A stretch of 23,563 bases of DNA from an uncultured Polyangiaceae bacterium (GCA_938004815.1 CALKVR010001203.1:1-23563), one strand, 5' to 3'; positions 1 through 7,121 are shown, counted from the first letter of the stretch. The notes: generated by a model from the letters alone, not told the origin. Made by a program: numbers and translations.

Positions 1-2
1 CC

Positions 3-1169
3 CTCCGCGGGCGCCCGCAGCTCGTCGCGCATCCGGGCGGCGCCCTCGTCGTCGACGAAGATGGGCGGCGCGTCGCGTGGCTCGACGCGCAGGGCGCGCT
101 CCTGGCAGAGGCCGCGTGGCCGCCCGAGGCGAGCGCGGCCGTCTGCATCGACGGCCGGCCCATGCCGAAGCTCGTCCCTTCCGTGCAGCCCGGCCTCTTC
201 GTCACGAGCACCGCGGCGAGCTACGACGGCACGTGCGCGAGCGTCTTCGGCTATGGCGCCGACGGCTCGTTTCGATGGGTCGGCAGCACGGCCGCGAACA
301 TCCACACGCGCGCCGAGCTCGGCGCCGAACGCTCGCTCGGCACGCCCGCCCCGGCGAGCCGCACCCCCTCGGCGTCCACTCCGCCGGCTCCGGCGCTCGG
401 TCCGCGCGCTTCGGGTCGCGCGTGTCCGGGAGAGATGGTGCTCGTCGCCGGCGATCTCTGCGTCGACCGCCACGAGTCGACGCTCCTCGATCGAAACCGC
501 GGTCGCTATGCGTCACCCGACTTTCCGCCCACCGCGGCGGCCGCGAGCGGCGCGTTCGGCGATTGGGTCACGCGACGCGAGCGCCAGGGCGACATCTTCG
601 CGCGCGCGCTGCCCGTCCCCACCCTGCCCCCGTGGCAGATCGAGCCCTCGCCTGCATTGGTCGCAGTCGCACGCGCCGGCGTGCGGCCGAGCGGATACGT
701 GAGCGGCGCCATCGCCAAGAGCGCGTGCGCCGATGCGGGCAAACGTCTCTGCACCCTCGATGAATGGCGCCGCGCCTGCCGCGGCGAGGCAGGGCTCCTG
801 TTTCCTTATGGCGCGGCCTACGTCCAGGGCACCTGCAACGTCAACGGGCCCGTCCACTCCGCCGCGACCCTCCACGACAACGCATCAATCGGTCACCTCG
901 ATCCGCGGCTCAACCGCGTCGAGTCTGCCGGCGAGACCGTCCTCCGCGAGACCGGAGACACGCCCGGCTGCGCGAGCCGATGGGGCGACGACGCGATCTA
1001 CGACATGGTCGGCAACGTCGACGAATGGGTCGATGAAAAGGGCGGCGCGTTCGCGGGCGGCTTCTACGCGCGCAGCACCACCAACGGCTGCGAGGCGCTC
1101 GTCTCCAATCACCCCGAGGCCTACTTCGACTACTCGACCGGCGTGCGCTGCTGCGCCGACGCGCGCTGA
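3..1169 (+). CDS. SUMF1/formylglycine-generating-enzyme-like domain protein, 5' partial
   Basis: The frame is open from base 3 with no stop, so the start lies left of the window; 388 residues are visible. The C-terminal part (about 420-1166) has the layout of the SUMF1 (FGE-sulfatase) fold as found in myxobacterial exported proteins: a CPGEMVLV entry followed by CVDRHEST, then GKRLCTLDEWRRACRG near 740-785, then YDMVGNVDEWVDEKGG near 1000-1045, and GVRCC at the end. Several cysteines sit in pairs, typical of exported members. The upstream part (3-420) has no fold I can name. Related proteins range from formylglycine-generating enzymes to non-catalytic structural or kinase-linked domains; nothing here proves catalysis, so a function beyond the fold is not assigned. 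The in-frame ATG at 162 is not taken as the start because coding-like sequence continues upstream of it. Confidence 0.85.
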   Translation, partial: LRGRPQLVAHPGGALVVDEDGRRVAWLDAQGALLAEAAWPPEASAAVCIDGRPMPKLVPSVQPGLFVTSTAASYDGTCASVFGYGADGSFRWVGSTAANIHTRAELGAERSLGTPAPASRTPSASTPPAPALGPRASGRACPGEMVLVAGDLCVDRHESTLLDRNRGRYASPDFPPTAAAASGAFGDWVTRRERQGDIFARALPVPTLPPWQIEPSPALVAVARAGVRPSGYVSGAIAKSACADAGKRLCTLDEWRRACRGEAGLLFPYGAAYVQGTCNVNGPVHSAATLHDNASIGHLDPRLNRVESAGETVLRETGDTPGCASRWGDDAIYDMVGNVDEWVDEKGGAFAGGFYARSTTNGCEALVSNHPEAYFDYSTGVRCCADAR

Positions 1170-1578
1170 GTCGCATGGCCGCTCAGCTGGAGCTGGGCGC
1201 CAACTCGAGCGACATGGTGGGGGGACTGGCCCAGCGTCGAGCAGCAGCGGCCGCTCAGCTCCAAACGCCGCCCGCGTCGACGATCGGGTGCTCGAAGTCG
1301 CGGGTGTGCCGGAGCGCACGTTCGAGCAGGCGCGAGAACCCGAGAGCGCCGCTGTGGAGAACGCTTCCAACGTCACGAAAACGCCGGCGGCTTCACCGAC
1401 GAAACCGTCAGCCAGGACAAAAAACACCGCGTGAATCCCCGTTTGCTCACCGACAAGCTTGTCAGCTAACCGCCGGCAACGGAATCTGCTCGGCGCGCAG
1501 GCACACGTTCGTCACTCGACACCGCTCGCGCACGTCATAGGTTTGTCCTCCAACGTTCGTGAGACAAGGGGTGCAACG
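1170..1578. other. 409-base gap between genes, with short repeats
   Basis: No intact gene is convincing here. A 12-base direct repeat (GGCCGCTCAGCT) occurs at 1177-1188 and 1249-1260, bracketing about 60 bases. A 7-base inverted repeat (GCTGGGC at 1192-1198, GCCCAGC at 1229-1235) could form a weak hairpin after the SUMF1 gene. A possible gene remnant occupies 1264-1434 (separate entry). A perfect 12-base palindrome, GACAAGCTTGTC, is at 1452-1463, and the same half-sites recur as TTGTC (1543-1547) and GACAA (1563-1567) just before the next start codon. An AAGGGG ribosome-binding-like stretch is at 1566-1571. Confidence 0.6.
1264..1434 (+). pseudogene. Possible remnant related to the small protein at 5203
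   Basis: This frame reads RVDDRVLEVAGVPERTFEQA and continues to a stop at 1432-1434. It resembles AAADRVLEAAGLSRAALERA in the small protein encoded at 5203-5619. The DNA shares an uninterrupted 17-base identity (1281-1297 and 5310-5326) inside a longer imperfect match. There is no credible start codon for a gene limited to this fragment, since the open frame extends back only as a shadow of the SUMF1 gene. I therefore read it as a decayed copy or exon-like scrap of the same domain. The similarity is short and could partly reflect shared codon usage, so confidence is low. Confidence 0.3.
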
Positions 1579-2220
1579 ATGCGCAAGACGAGCCTACTAC
1601 TCGCTTCGATGATGGCCGTGTTCGCCGTCGACGGTCCGGTGGCGGTCGCCGACCCGATCGACAACGACGGCGACGCTGACTTCGTGTTCTACGACAATCC
1701 TGGATCGCCGTTCTTGCTGTTCGCAAGTGGCGACGAGGCGTTCTCCGAGACGCCCAGCGCCGGAGCGAGCTGGTTCGAAGCATTCACCGAGCCAGACGGC
1801 GACACGTTCTGGACCGCATCTCACATGGAGCGGCACAACACGCCCCTCTCCTTTGGACCGGATTCGGTTCAAGTGCGCTTGAACATCACGGACGTAGTCG
1901 GGGTCACCGATCTCTCGAGCGGGGTCGACATCGATTGGACCATCACCGCGGACCTTCGGTTCTCGAACAGCTTCGCCGGCATCGTCGAAGCGACCTGCCG
2001 AACGGCGTCCTTCGACATCACGATCGCCGGCGACTGGGACGAGGTCGAGTCCGACCCTTTCACCATCCCAGCCCTCAGCGGGTCTGGAGCCGGAGGGTGC
2101 AACACGCACGCCTCGACCCTGAACTCGTACTTTGACCTGGGAACGAGCGGTGCCACACTGACGCTCTATAAGTTCGAGGCCTTCGTGCACGGGACATCGA
2201 CTCCTCTCAGCGGCTCATGA
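1579..2220 (+). CDS. Exported protein of unknown function (213 aa)
   Basis: I choose the ATG at 1579 because it follows an AAGGGG stretch by seven bases and opens a classic Sec signal peptide: MRKTS, a hydrophobic run LLLASMMAVFAV, then a likely cleavage after AVA near residue 24. The in-frame ATG at 1459 would put 40 implausible residues before this signal. The mature part is acidic and rich in Thr, Ser and Asp, with alternating hydrophobic stretches suggesting a beta-rich fold. It has one cysteine pair spaced far apart (ATCRTA and GGCNTH). I do not recognise a family. Its last codons overlap the next gene in an ATGA junction at 2217-2220, so the two are probably translated together and exported to the same compartment. 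Confidence 0.75.
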   Translation: MRKTSLLLASMMAVFAVDGPVAVADPIDNDGDADFVFYDNPGSPFLLFASGDEAFSETPSAGASWFEAFTEPDGDTFWTASHMERHNTPLSFGPDSVQVRLNITDVVGVTDLSSGVDIDWTITADLRFSNSFAGIVEATCRTASFDITIAGDWDEVESDPFTIPALSGSGAGGCNTHASTLNSYFDLGTSGATLTLYKFEAFVHGTSTPLSGS

Positions 2221-3908
2221 TGGACGCTACCTCGCTCGGTCGGACTTGCAGCTTGCTCGCGGCCGCACTCGTGTGCTGCGCCGAGGGCAGCGAGACCCGA
2301 CCGAGTGGGGGGGCGGCGCCGAACGGTGCCGGAGGCGCACCCCCCACCGCGTCGAGCAGCGGTGGAGGCATGACAGGATGGGGCGGCAGCGGCGGTAACG
2401 AAGGGGGCGCTGCGGCCGTCTGCGTCGTTACCCCGGGAGCGCTCGATGCGCTTCCGCCGTGCCACGGGGATGTCCCAACACACGAGAGCTACCAGTGGAC
2501 GAAGAAGTGGTCCTATCCCGTGCTCGGCGACACGGGTGACACGATCTGGAACATCCCGCTGGTGGCGAACCTGACCGACGACAACGGCGACGGCGTCATC
2601 AACCTCTGCGACGTCCCCGACATCGTCATCGTGCGCCTCGACTACCAATCAGTCGACCCCAAGTATGAGCTCCATCTCGTCTCCGGCGCCGACGGCCAAG
2701 GCGCGATGCTGAACTACCCCGATCTGACAGCGTCGCTCCCAGCGATTGCCGACTTGGACGCCGACGGAACGCCGGAGATCGTAGCGATGAACCGCTTCGG
2801 CCATGTGGTCGCTCTCTCGCCTCAAGGTGACGTTCTCTGGGAGAGCGACGTCGAGGTATTCGATCCGGTGGGGGTCTACGGGCCCGACCCGACCGAGGAA
2901 CAAGTGCGGAACGCCAAGTTCGTGCACAACTCTCCCATCGCCATCCACGATCTCGACTCGGATGGCTCGCCGGAGATCCTGGCTGGGATGACGGTGCTCG
3001 ACGCGACGGGCGAGCTCCTGTTTCAGGACCCTACCAACGGCGCCGAGCTCGATGTCATTTTCGCACCGCCTGTCCGGCCGACGGCCCTGGACCTCGACGG
3101 CGACGGTCTGCTCGAGGTGCTCTTCGGCCACGTCACCTACAACCATGACGGCACCGAGCGGTGGCGATTGGCCCTCACGACGGCCAGCCCGCATCCGATC
3201 GACATCGACCGTGACGGTATCCCGGAGCTCCTGATGACCAGCATCGAGGGGCTGACGCTCGTCTCGGCAGAAGGAGGCGTTCTGTGGGGGCCCGCGCGAC
3301 CTCCCCAAGACGCGGTGCCGCCGCTCTTCGACTGCTGGGCTCCCGCAGCTGCTGTCGTGGACTTCGGCTCCGACGGGGTCGCGGAGGCGGTGGTCAACAG
3401 CTGCGAGCATCGGATGATCGTTACGCCCACGCTCGGCGGGCCCCTCGTGCAACGAGCTGAGCCAACCGTCATCAGCACCATCCTGGGGGCGCCTGGCATC
3501 GCCGGAAATGCGTTCGACTTTCGGGGAACCGGACCGGACTGGCTCGCGGCGGACCATCACGCGCTCGAGATCTACGCCAGCGTCGACGGCGCGATGCAGT
3601 GGACCGTCGGCACGGGTTGGGGCGGCGGGGGTTGGTACCCCGTCGTAGTCGATGTCGACAACGACGGATCCGCTGACCTCTTGATTCGTGACGGCGCATC
3701 TCGCGGTCATGCAGACCAGCTTCACGTCTACGAGGACGCCATGAAGCGGCCCAGCCCCACGCGGCGGATCTGGAACCAGTGGAACTACTGGGTCACCAAC
3801 ATCCGCGAGGACGCGATCGTGCCGCAACATCCCGTGATGCCGTGGACCCGCGACGCGTACAGGGTCCAGGCGCGCCTCGGCTGCGCTGAGCGCCCACTGC
3901 CGGATTGA
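2217..3908 (+). CDS. Exported FG-GAP/VCBS repeat protein (563 aa)
   Basis: The protein opens with a hydrophobic signal (LLAAALVCC) followed by a low-complexity Gly/Ser/Ala linker to about residue 65, then a repeat domain. At least six DxDxDGxxE/D calcium-loop motifs of FG-GAP type are visible: DLDADGTPEI (2751), DLDSDGSPEI (2949), DLDGDGLLEV (3090), DIDRDGIPEL (3201), DFGSDGVAEA (about 3360) and DVDNDGSADL (3651), plus DDNGDGV near 2578. These are consistent with an integrin-alpha-like beta-propeller that binds Ca2+. The C-terminus has a Trp-rich RRIWNQWNYWVTNI block, which I associate with myxobacterial members. The cysteines of the signal give only an imperfect lipobox, so surface anchoring is possible but not certain. 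The start overlaps the preceding stop (ATGA); a second ATG at 2220 is equally usable. The ligand or role is unknown; adhesion or surface display is an inference. Confidence 0.88.
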   Translation: MMDATSLGRTCSLLAAALVCCAEGSETRPSGGAAPNGAGGAPPTASSSGGGMTGWGGSGGNEGGAAAVCVVTPGALDALPPCHGDVPTHESYQWTKKWSYPVLGDTGDTIWNIPLVANLTDDNGDGVINLCDVPDIVIVRLDYQSVDPKYELHLVSGADGQGAMLNYPDLTASLPAIADLDADGTPEIVAMNRFGHVVALSPQGDVLWESDVEVFDPVGVYGPDPTEEQVRNAKFVHNSPIAIHDLDSDGSPEILAGMTVLDATGELLFQDPTNGAELDVIFAPPVRPTALDLDGDGLLEVLFGHVTYNHDGTERWRLALTTASPHPIDIDRDGIPELLMTSIEGLTLVSAEGGVLWGPARPPQDAVPPLFDCWAPAAAVVDFGSDGVAEAVVNSCEHRMIVTPTLGGPLVQRAEPTVISTILGAPGIAGNAFDFRGTGPDWLAADHHALEIYASVDGAMQWTVGTGWGGGGWYPVVVDVDNDGSADLLIRDGASRGHADQLHVYEDAMKRPSPTRRIWNQWNYWVTNIREDAIVPQHPVMPWTRDAYRVQARLGCAERPLPD

Positions 3909-3962
3909 GTCGAGCAGCCGCGGGCGCCGGTCTCCCTGGCGGAGCGAAGCCGGGCGGGCCGC

Positions 3963-4643
3963 CTACGCCAACCGGAACGCCGTGTGCCGGCGCTCGCCCG
4001 ACTTCTTGATCTTCTTCTCGGTCAGCAGCTTGTCGGCTGCCTTCTTGTAGAGCGGCCGCGGTGCGCCGAGCTGCTTGCGGAGCGCCTCGGACGTGATCGG
4101 GCCTGCCTTCAGCGCGGAGAGGATCTGGCCTTCCATCGCGCCGGTGTCGACGTTTCGGCCACCAGCCTTGGGCTGGCTCGCGCCGCGCTTGCCCGGCTTC
4201 GCCACCGGCGTCTTACGAGCGTGCGACGTCGCGGCCGCCGGACGGCCGGCCCGCTTCAAGCCGAGCTTGGCCGCGAGCGCGTTGAGGATCTCTTTGGGAT
4301 GCGCGAGCGCGTCGATGCCGAGCTGCTCGGCCCACGTGCGGCGGTGGGCTTCGCTGTTCTTGACGACGACGGCGGCGTCCACGCGGGCCGCGAACTTGGC
4401 GTCACGGTCGTACAGGTCGCGGAGCAGGGAGAAGTCACGGAGGAACTGGTCGACGGTGATCGGCTTGCTGGTCGGGCTCAACGGCTTGGTCTCCTGGGTC
4501 TTTGCGGGCACAGCGGAGCTCCGCGCGGCTTGCAGCGCGCGGTGCTCGCTCGCCTTGATCGGGGTCGCGGAGGGAACGAGCGGTGCGCTCGGAACCGGGG
4601 CGGCGCTCGCCTTCGCGCGTCGCCGGGTTGGTCTGTTCGCCAT
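3963..4643 (-). CDS. Basic, partly disordered protein with a possible C-terminal winged helix (226 aa)
   Basis: Residues 1-60 are rich in Ala, Pro, Ser and Arg and look disordered. Residues 62-130 form a predicted helical region (VDQFLRDFSLLRDLYDRD onward). A Lys/Arg/Gly/Pro linker (130-165) contains KRAGRPAA, loosely like an AT-hook core. Residues 168-226 (EGQILSALKAGPITSEALRK, then LYKKAADKLLTEKKIKKSGE) have the spacing of a small winged-helix domain. Together these suggest a nucleoid-type or regulatory DNA-binding protein, but I recognise no named family. It lies 78 bases downstream of the pseudo-receiver gene on the same strand and could be co-transcribed with it. It converges with the FG-GAP gene across a 54-base gap. 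Confidence 0.75.
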   Translation of the reverse strand: MANRPTRRRAKASAAPVPSAPLVPSATPIKASEHRALQAARSSAVPAKTQETKPLSPTSKPITVDQFLRDFSLLRDLYDRDAKFAARVDAAVVVKNSEAHRRTWAEQLGIDALAHPKEILNALAAKLGLKRAGRPAAATSHARKTPVAKPGKRGASQPKAGGRNVDTGAMEGQILSALKAGPITSEALRKQLGAPRPLYKKAADKLLTEKKIKKSGERRHTAFRLA

Positions 4644-4721
4644 GATCGCGCGCGACCCTAGCAGAAACGCCTGCCAAATGGCGCGACCGTGAGACCGGGG
4701 GCGAAGGGGTCAGCGCGCGGC

Positions 4722-5096
4722 CTACCGGTCGAGCAGTCGTTCGAGCACGATGCGCTCGATCGCCGCGATGGGCACGCGGAGATTGGGCTTCGCGAACACG
4801 CGAATACCGTCGGGCAGCTCGAACGTCGTGGTGTCGGCGGCGGTGACCAGGAACAGGTCGGGACGTGGCGCGCGGCGCGCCGCCAGTTGAAGGATGGTGA
4901 GGCCGAGGATGCCGGCAGGGAAGCGCAGGCTCGTCCAGACGATGTCGGCGGGGGCGCTCAGCGTCGAGACGTACGCGATCGCGCTGCGCGGGTCGGTGAA
5001 GTCGATGACGAGCGGCAGGTGACGCAGAGGGCGCTCGGTCGTCGTGATGATCTGCGGCGCGTCGTCCACCAGCACCATGTGAAGAGGCTCGCTCAT
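4722..5096 (-). CDS. Degenerate (pseudo) receiver-domain protein (124 aa)
   Basis: Length and layout match a stand-alone response-regulator receiver domain. HMVLVDDAPQII gives strand 1 with the acidic pair D11-D12. LVIDFTDPRSAIAYV matches strand 2 and helix 2. DIVWTSLRFPAG aligns with the strand 3 motif that normally reads DxVxxDLxMP. LFLVTA gives the strand 4 Thr (T85), and RVFAKP gives the strand 5 Lys-Pro (K103-P104). The phospho-acceptor aspartate position is occupied by S56 (codon 4929-4931), so normal Asp phosphorylation should be impossible. Such pseudo-receivers usually work by protein contact rather than phosphotransfer. There is no output domain. The gene is divergent from 5203 and upstream of the basic DNA-binding-like protein, a possible partner. 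The receiver call is by motif alignment by eye. Confidence 0.68.
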   Translation of the reverse strand: MSEPLHMVLVDDAPQIITTTERPLRHLPLVIDFTDPRSAIAYVSTLSAPADIVWTSLRFPAGILGLTILQLAARRAPRPDLFLVTAADTTTFELPDGIRVFAKPNLRVPIAAIERIVLERLLDR

Positions 5097-5202
5097 GGGG
5101 TGGATGTCGTACGCAATCGCACGCAGCGCTCAGACGCCCGTATTGCGGCACTTCGTCGCCGATTCTTGAGCGATCTCTCGATCGACCGAGGACTTCGTTC
5201 GC

Positions 5203-5619
5203 ATGACGGACGAGGGGGCCGAGAGCCTGGCGGGGGCGCTTTACCCGATGGATCGCGTTGAAGACCTGGCGACCGTGTGCGCACGCGTGCAGGCGCCGTT
5301 CGCGGCAGCCGATCGGGTGCTCGAAGCGGCGGGCCTCTCGCGAGCCGCGCTCGAACGCGCGCGAGAGCGTTGGAGCGTGGCGATCCTGAGCGATCCGACG
5401 CTGGGTCGGCGCTTTCAGAGCGCCTACGCGGCGCCGGCAACATCGGCGGCACCGGCGCCGACGGTCTCGTCGAAGCGCGCCGAGCGTGGCCTTGACCGGT
5501 CGACTCGACAGACGGCTTCTCTCGCCGCTCTACGGCGGCTCAGGGGACCGATAATGTTCGACAGAGTCGCTGTGGATAGAGACCTGCTGATGGCTGACGG
5601 CACTCGACTTGATCCCTGA
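5203..5619 (+). CDS. Small helical protein of unknown function (138 aa)
   Basis: The ATG at 5203 follows a weak GAGGA stretch (5188-5192). Residues about 15-75 are predicted helical: a VEDLATVCARV helix, then ADRVLEAAGLSRAALERARE and RWSVAILSDPTLGRRFQSAY. In my recollection similar short 'VL...GL...W...L..DP.L..RF...Y' domains recur in Myxococcota genomes, but I cannot name the family. The second half (from about residue 85) is Ala/Ser/Arg-rich and less convincing. The region downstream changes composition sharply, so the original C-terminus may have been replaced at the edge of the low-GC island. The central helix resembles the remnant at 1264-1434. Confidence 0.5.
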   Translation: MTDEGAESLAGALYPMDRVEDLATVCARVQAPFAAADRVLEAAGLSRAALERARERWSVAILSDPTLGRRFQSAYAAPATSAAPAPTVSSKRAERGLDRSTRQTASLAALRRLRGPIMFDRVAVDRDLLMADGTRLDP

Positions 5620-5640
5620 GCCGTCATGATTAGGGCGATT

Positions 5641-6093
5641 TCACCGCTCAGGTCTCGGCGAAGGATAACACGGACCCAGGGTGACCTCGCTTGCCGTGTG
5701 GACGTCGCGCATCGCTGACTTCGCGGGCTCGGCCCACTCCTTTGCCGGTCCACCTGTTCGCGTTCGCACCTCCGCCCAGAAACGGTTCAGCGAGCTAACG
5801 GCCTCGGCGGGCGTCGGCTTTCGCGATGGGGCCTCGGCTCGAGTGCGCCAAACTGCCCAGGCGTCTACGAGCAGCCGAGCCGCCTCATCCTTTGGCGGCG
5901 GTGGCGTCAAGTAAGCTCGCAGATTGGCGACATCAGCTTCGGTAAGCGTGAGCGGTCCGATGGTGGCAATGAGGCAGGGATCGCGATTCTCAGCGCAACC
6001 CGGGAGCAGCACCGAGTACACGGCGAGCACAAAGGCTAGAATTGCTGATCCCAGTCGTCGCACAGCGGCGGTTCGTCGCAGCCCAATGTCCAT
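5641..6093 (-). CDS. Small lipoprotein of unknown function (about 150 aa), last gene of the low-GC trio
   Basis: From the ATG at 6093 the protein begins MDIGLRRTAAVRRLG, then a hydrophobic stretch (AILAFVLAVYSVLL) ending in a lipobox LLPGC, so it should be a lipid-anchored protein. A GTG at 6063 is an alternative start that shortens the overlap with the gene upstream. The longer frame to 6126 has no good signal and is rejected. A GGAA stretch precedes the chosen ATG. The mature protein is mainly helical (DEAARLLVDAWAVWRTRAEA, then LNRFWAEVRTRTGG) with two further cysteines (DPC near the N-terminus, GPCYP near the end) that could form a disulfide. No family recognised. It overlaps the end of the 6036-6566 gene by 58 bases, suggesting translational coupling. 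Confidence 0.62.
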   Translation of the reverse strand: MDIGLRRTAAVRRLGSAILAFVLAVYSVLLPGCAENRDPCLIATIGPLTLTEADVANLRAYLTPPPPKDEAARLLVDAWAVWRTRAEAPSRKPTPAEAVSSLNRFWAEVRTRTGGPAKEWAEPAKSAMRDVHTASEVTLGPCYPSPRPER

Positions 6094-6566
6094 CCGGAAA
6101 TTCCTGTAACGGGCCGTGTCAACCACTCAAAGACCTCGAGCCCCGCGGACGTGTCACGTCTGTAGAGTCCGTGTGTCTGCTGATGAATGACGCCAGGCTC
6201 GATGTAGATACACACCCCAATAGGCTCCCCCTCTCGACAGGCCAACATAGGAACCTGGCAAGCTTGGACGACATCCGGAAAACGATAACCCGTGGCGGGC
6301 ACACAACCGCCGCCGCCGATTGGAAGGAAGTCCTGACAAGCGTCATACGTGAGGGCGTTACATTCATCAGGAGTGATCGCTGAGCCACCCTCGCCGGCAG
6401 ACGTCGACGCCGATGTAGAGGGCGAGCCAGCAGAAGCTGTGGAGGCCACGGAAGAGGAGCCAGTGGAGGGGGCACCTCCTGTCCCCGACGCCCCTTCACC
6501 CGACGAGTCTCCGCAGCCTAACAACGCCAGGACAACGACCGCGGGGGACACGCATTCAGTTTTCAT
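6036..6566 (-). CDS. Cysteine-containing lipoprotein of unknown function (176 aa)
   Basis: The ATG at 6566 gives a compact signal, MKTECVSPAVVVLALLGCGD, with lipobox LLGC at Cys18; the longer frame to 6614 adds 16 unlikely residues. A Ser/Thr/Gly/Ala-rich linker (about residues 20-62) follows, the usual tether of myxobacterial lipoproteins. Next comes a globular C-terminal part with about nine cysteines (DECNALTYDACQDFLPIGGG, then GCVPATGY, VQACQVPMLACREGE, LGCDEPPLCDD) likely paired in disulfides. No family recognised. Its start overlaps the stop of the upstream gene by 11 bases and its end overlaps the next gene, giving a tight three-gene unit. Codon and base composition are clearly less GC-rich than in the flanking genes. 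Confidence 0.68.
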   Translation of the reverse strand: MKTECVSPAVVVLALLGCGDSSGEGASGTGGAPSTGSSSVASTASAGSPSTSASTSAGEGGSAITPDECNALTYDACQDFLPIGGGGCVPATGYRFPDVVQACQVPMLACREGEPIGVCIYIEPGVIHQQTHGLYRRDTSAGLEVFEWLTRPVTGISGWTLGCDEPPLCDDWDQQF

Positions 6567-7017
6567 AGTCGTACTTCTGCGCCGCATAGCAGAACAGTTG
6601 GGCGGTAACGCCAAACGACGTCACCGCCTGGTTGATCATCGATACGCGGGCGCAGCGGCCCGCCAGAGCCGACGGCGTGATGACGGCCACCATCGATCTT
6701 ATATCTTTCGTCGAATCGAGATGAGTAGTCTGACTGGTCCCTGTGATCCCGCACATTCCTCCACGCGGATTGAAGGTTCGAATCTGCAGGTCGAGGTTGC
6801 TGATGCGGTCTTTGGCGCCGGACATATCTTCTACCTGGAACATCACACACTTGAGAAATTCCGTGCCGGCCGGGAATGGTGTGCTCGCCAAGGGCCCAGC
6901 CACCTGACCGGGCCGACCGCCTGCCGACACGTCACTCCCACGCGCGCGCGGCATTCTTTCGTCCGCACGCGCGCACGCCTCGACACCAGACGACATAACG
7001 GTCTGGTCAGCCATCAC
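6556..7017 (-). CDS. Unknown protein (153 aa), first gene of the low-GC trio, possibly 5'-truncated
   Basis: An in-frame TAA lies four codons before the ATG at 7017 (7029-7031), so the frame cannot extend further; a GTG at 7020 is the only other start. The first 45 residues are Arg/Ala/Gly-rich without a signal peptide. The rest (TEFLKCVMFQVEDMSGAKDR, then LDLQIRTFNPRGGMCGITGT and MVAVITPSALAGRCARVSMI) looks like an ordered, beta-rich domain with scattered cysteines. Neighbouring genes encode lipoproteins, so the absence of an export signal hints that the original 5' end may be lost or replaced. No family recognised. It overlaps the start of the next lipoprotein gene by 11 bases. Confidence 0.5.
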   Translation of the reverse strand: MMADQTVMSSGVEACARADERMPRARGSDVSAGGRPGQVAGPLASTPFPAGTEFLKCVMFQVEDMSGAKDRISNLDLQIRTFNPRGGMCGITGTSQTTHLDSTKDIRSMVAVITPSALAGRCARVSMINQAVTSFGVTAQLFCYAAQKYDYEN

Positions 7018-7069
7018 AGGGTCTTACGTGCCAGTCGGCGCGGCCTCGTTTCCCCCGCCCGAGCGCAGA

Positions 7070-7088
7070 GGGCGGGCGAAGCCCGCCC
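7070..7088 (-). terminator. Stem-loop downstream of the DUF3829 lipoprotein gene
   Basis: GGGCGGGC (7070-7077), loop GAA, GCCCGCCC (7081-7088) form an 8-bp perfect stem. It lies 34 bases past the stop of the minus-strand lipoprotein gene ending at 7122. There is no T-tract. A 12-base direct repeat, GCGAAGCCCGCC, occurs at 7076-7087 and 7097-7108. Termination is the simplest role; a dispersed repeat element is an alternative. Confidence 0.45.
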
Positions 7089-7121
7089 GGGTCCGCGCGA
7101 AGCCCGCCATTGGGGGCACCC

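Noticed and set aside
1459..1578. N-terminal extension of the exported protein from the ATG at 1459
   Set aside because: It would place 40 polar residues before a good signal peptide and ignores the ribosome-binding stretch at 1566-1571.
3938..3963. Inverted repeat GGCGG/CCGCC between the converging FG-GAP and basic-protein genes, as a terminator
   Set aside because: The stem is only 5 bp with a 16-base loop and overlaps the last stop codon region; too weak to list as a feature.
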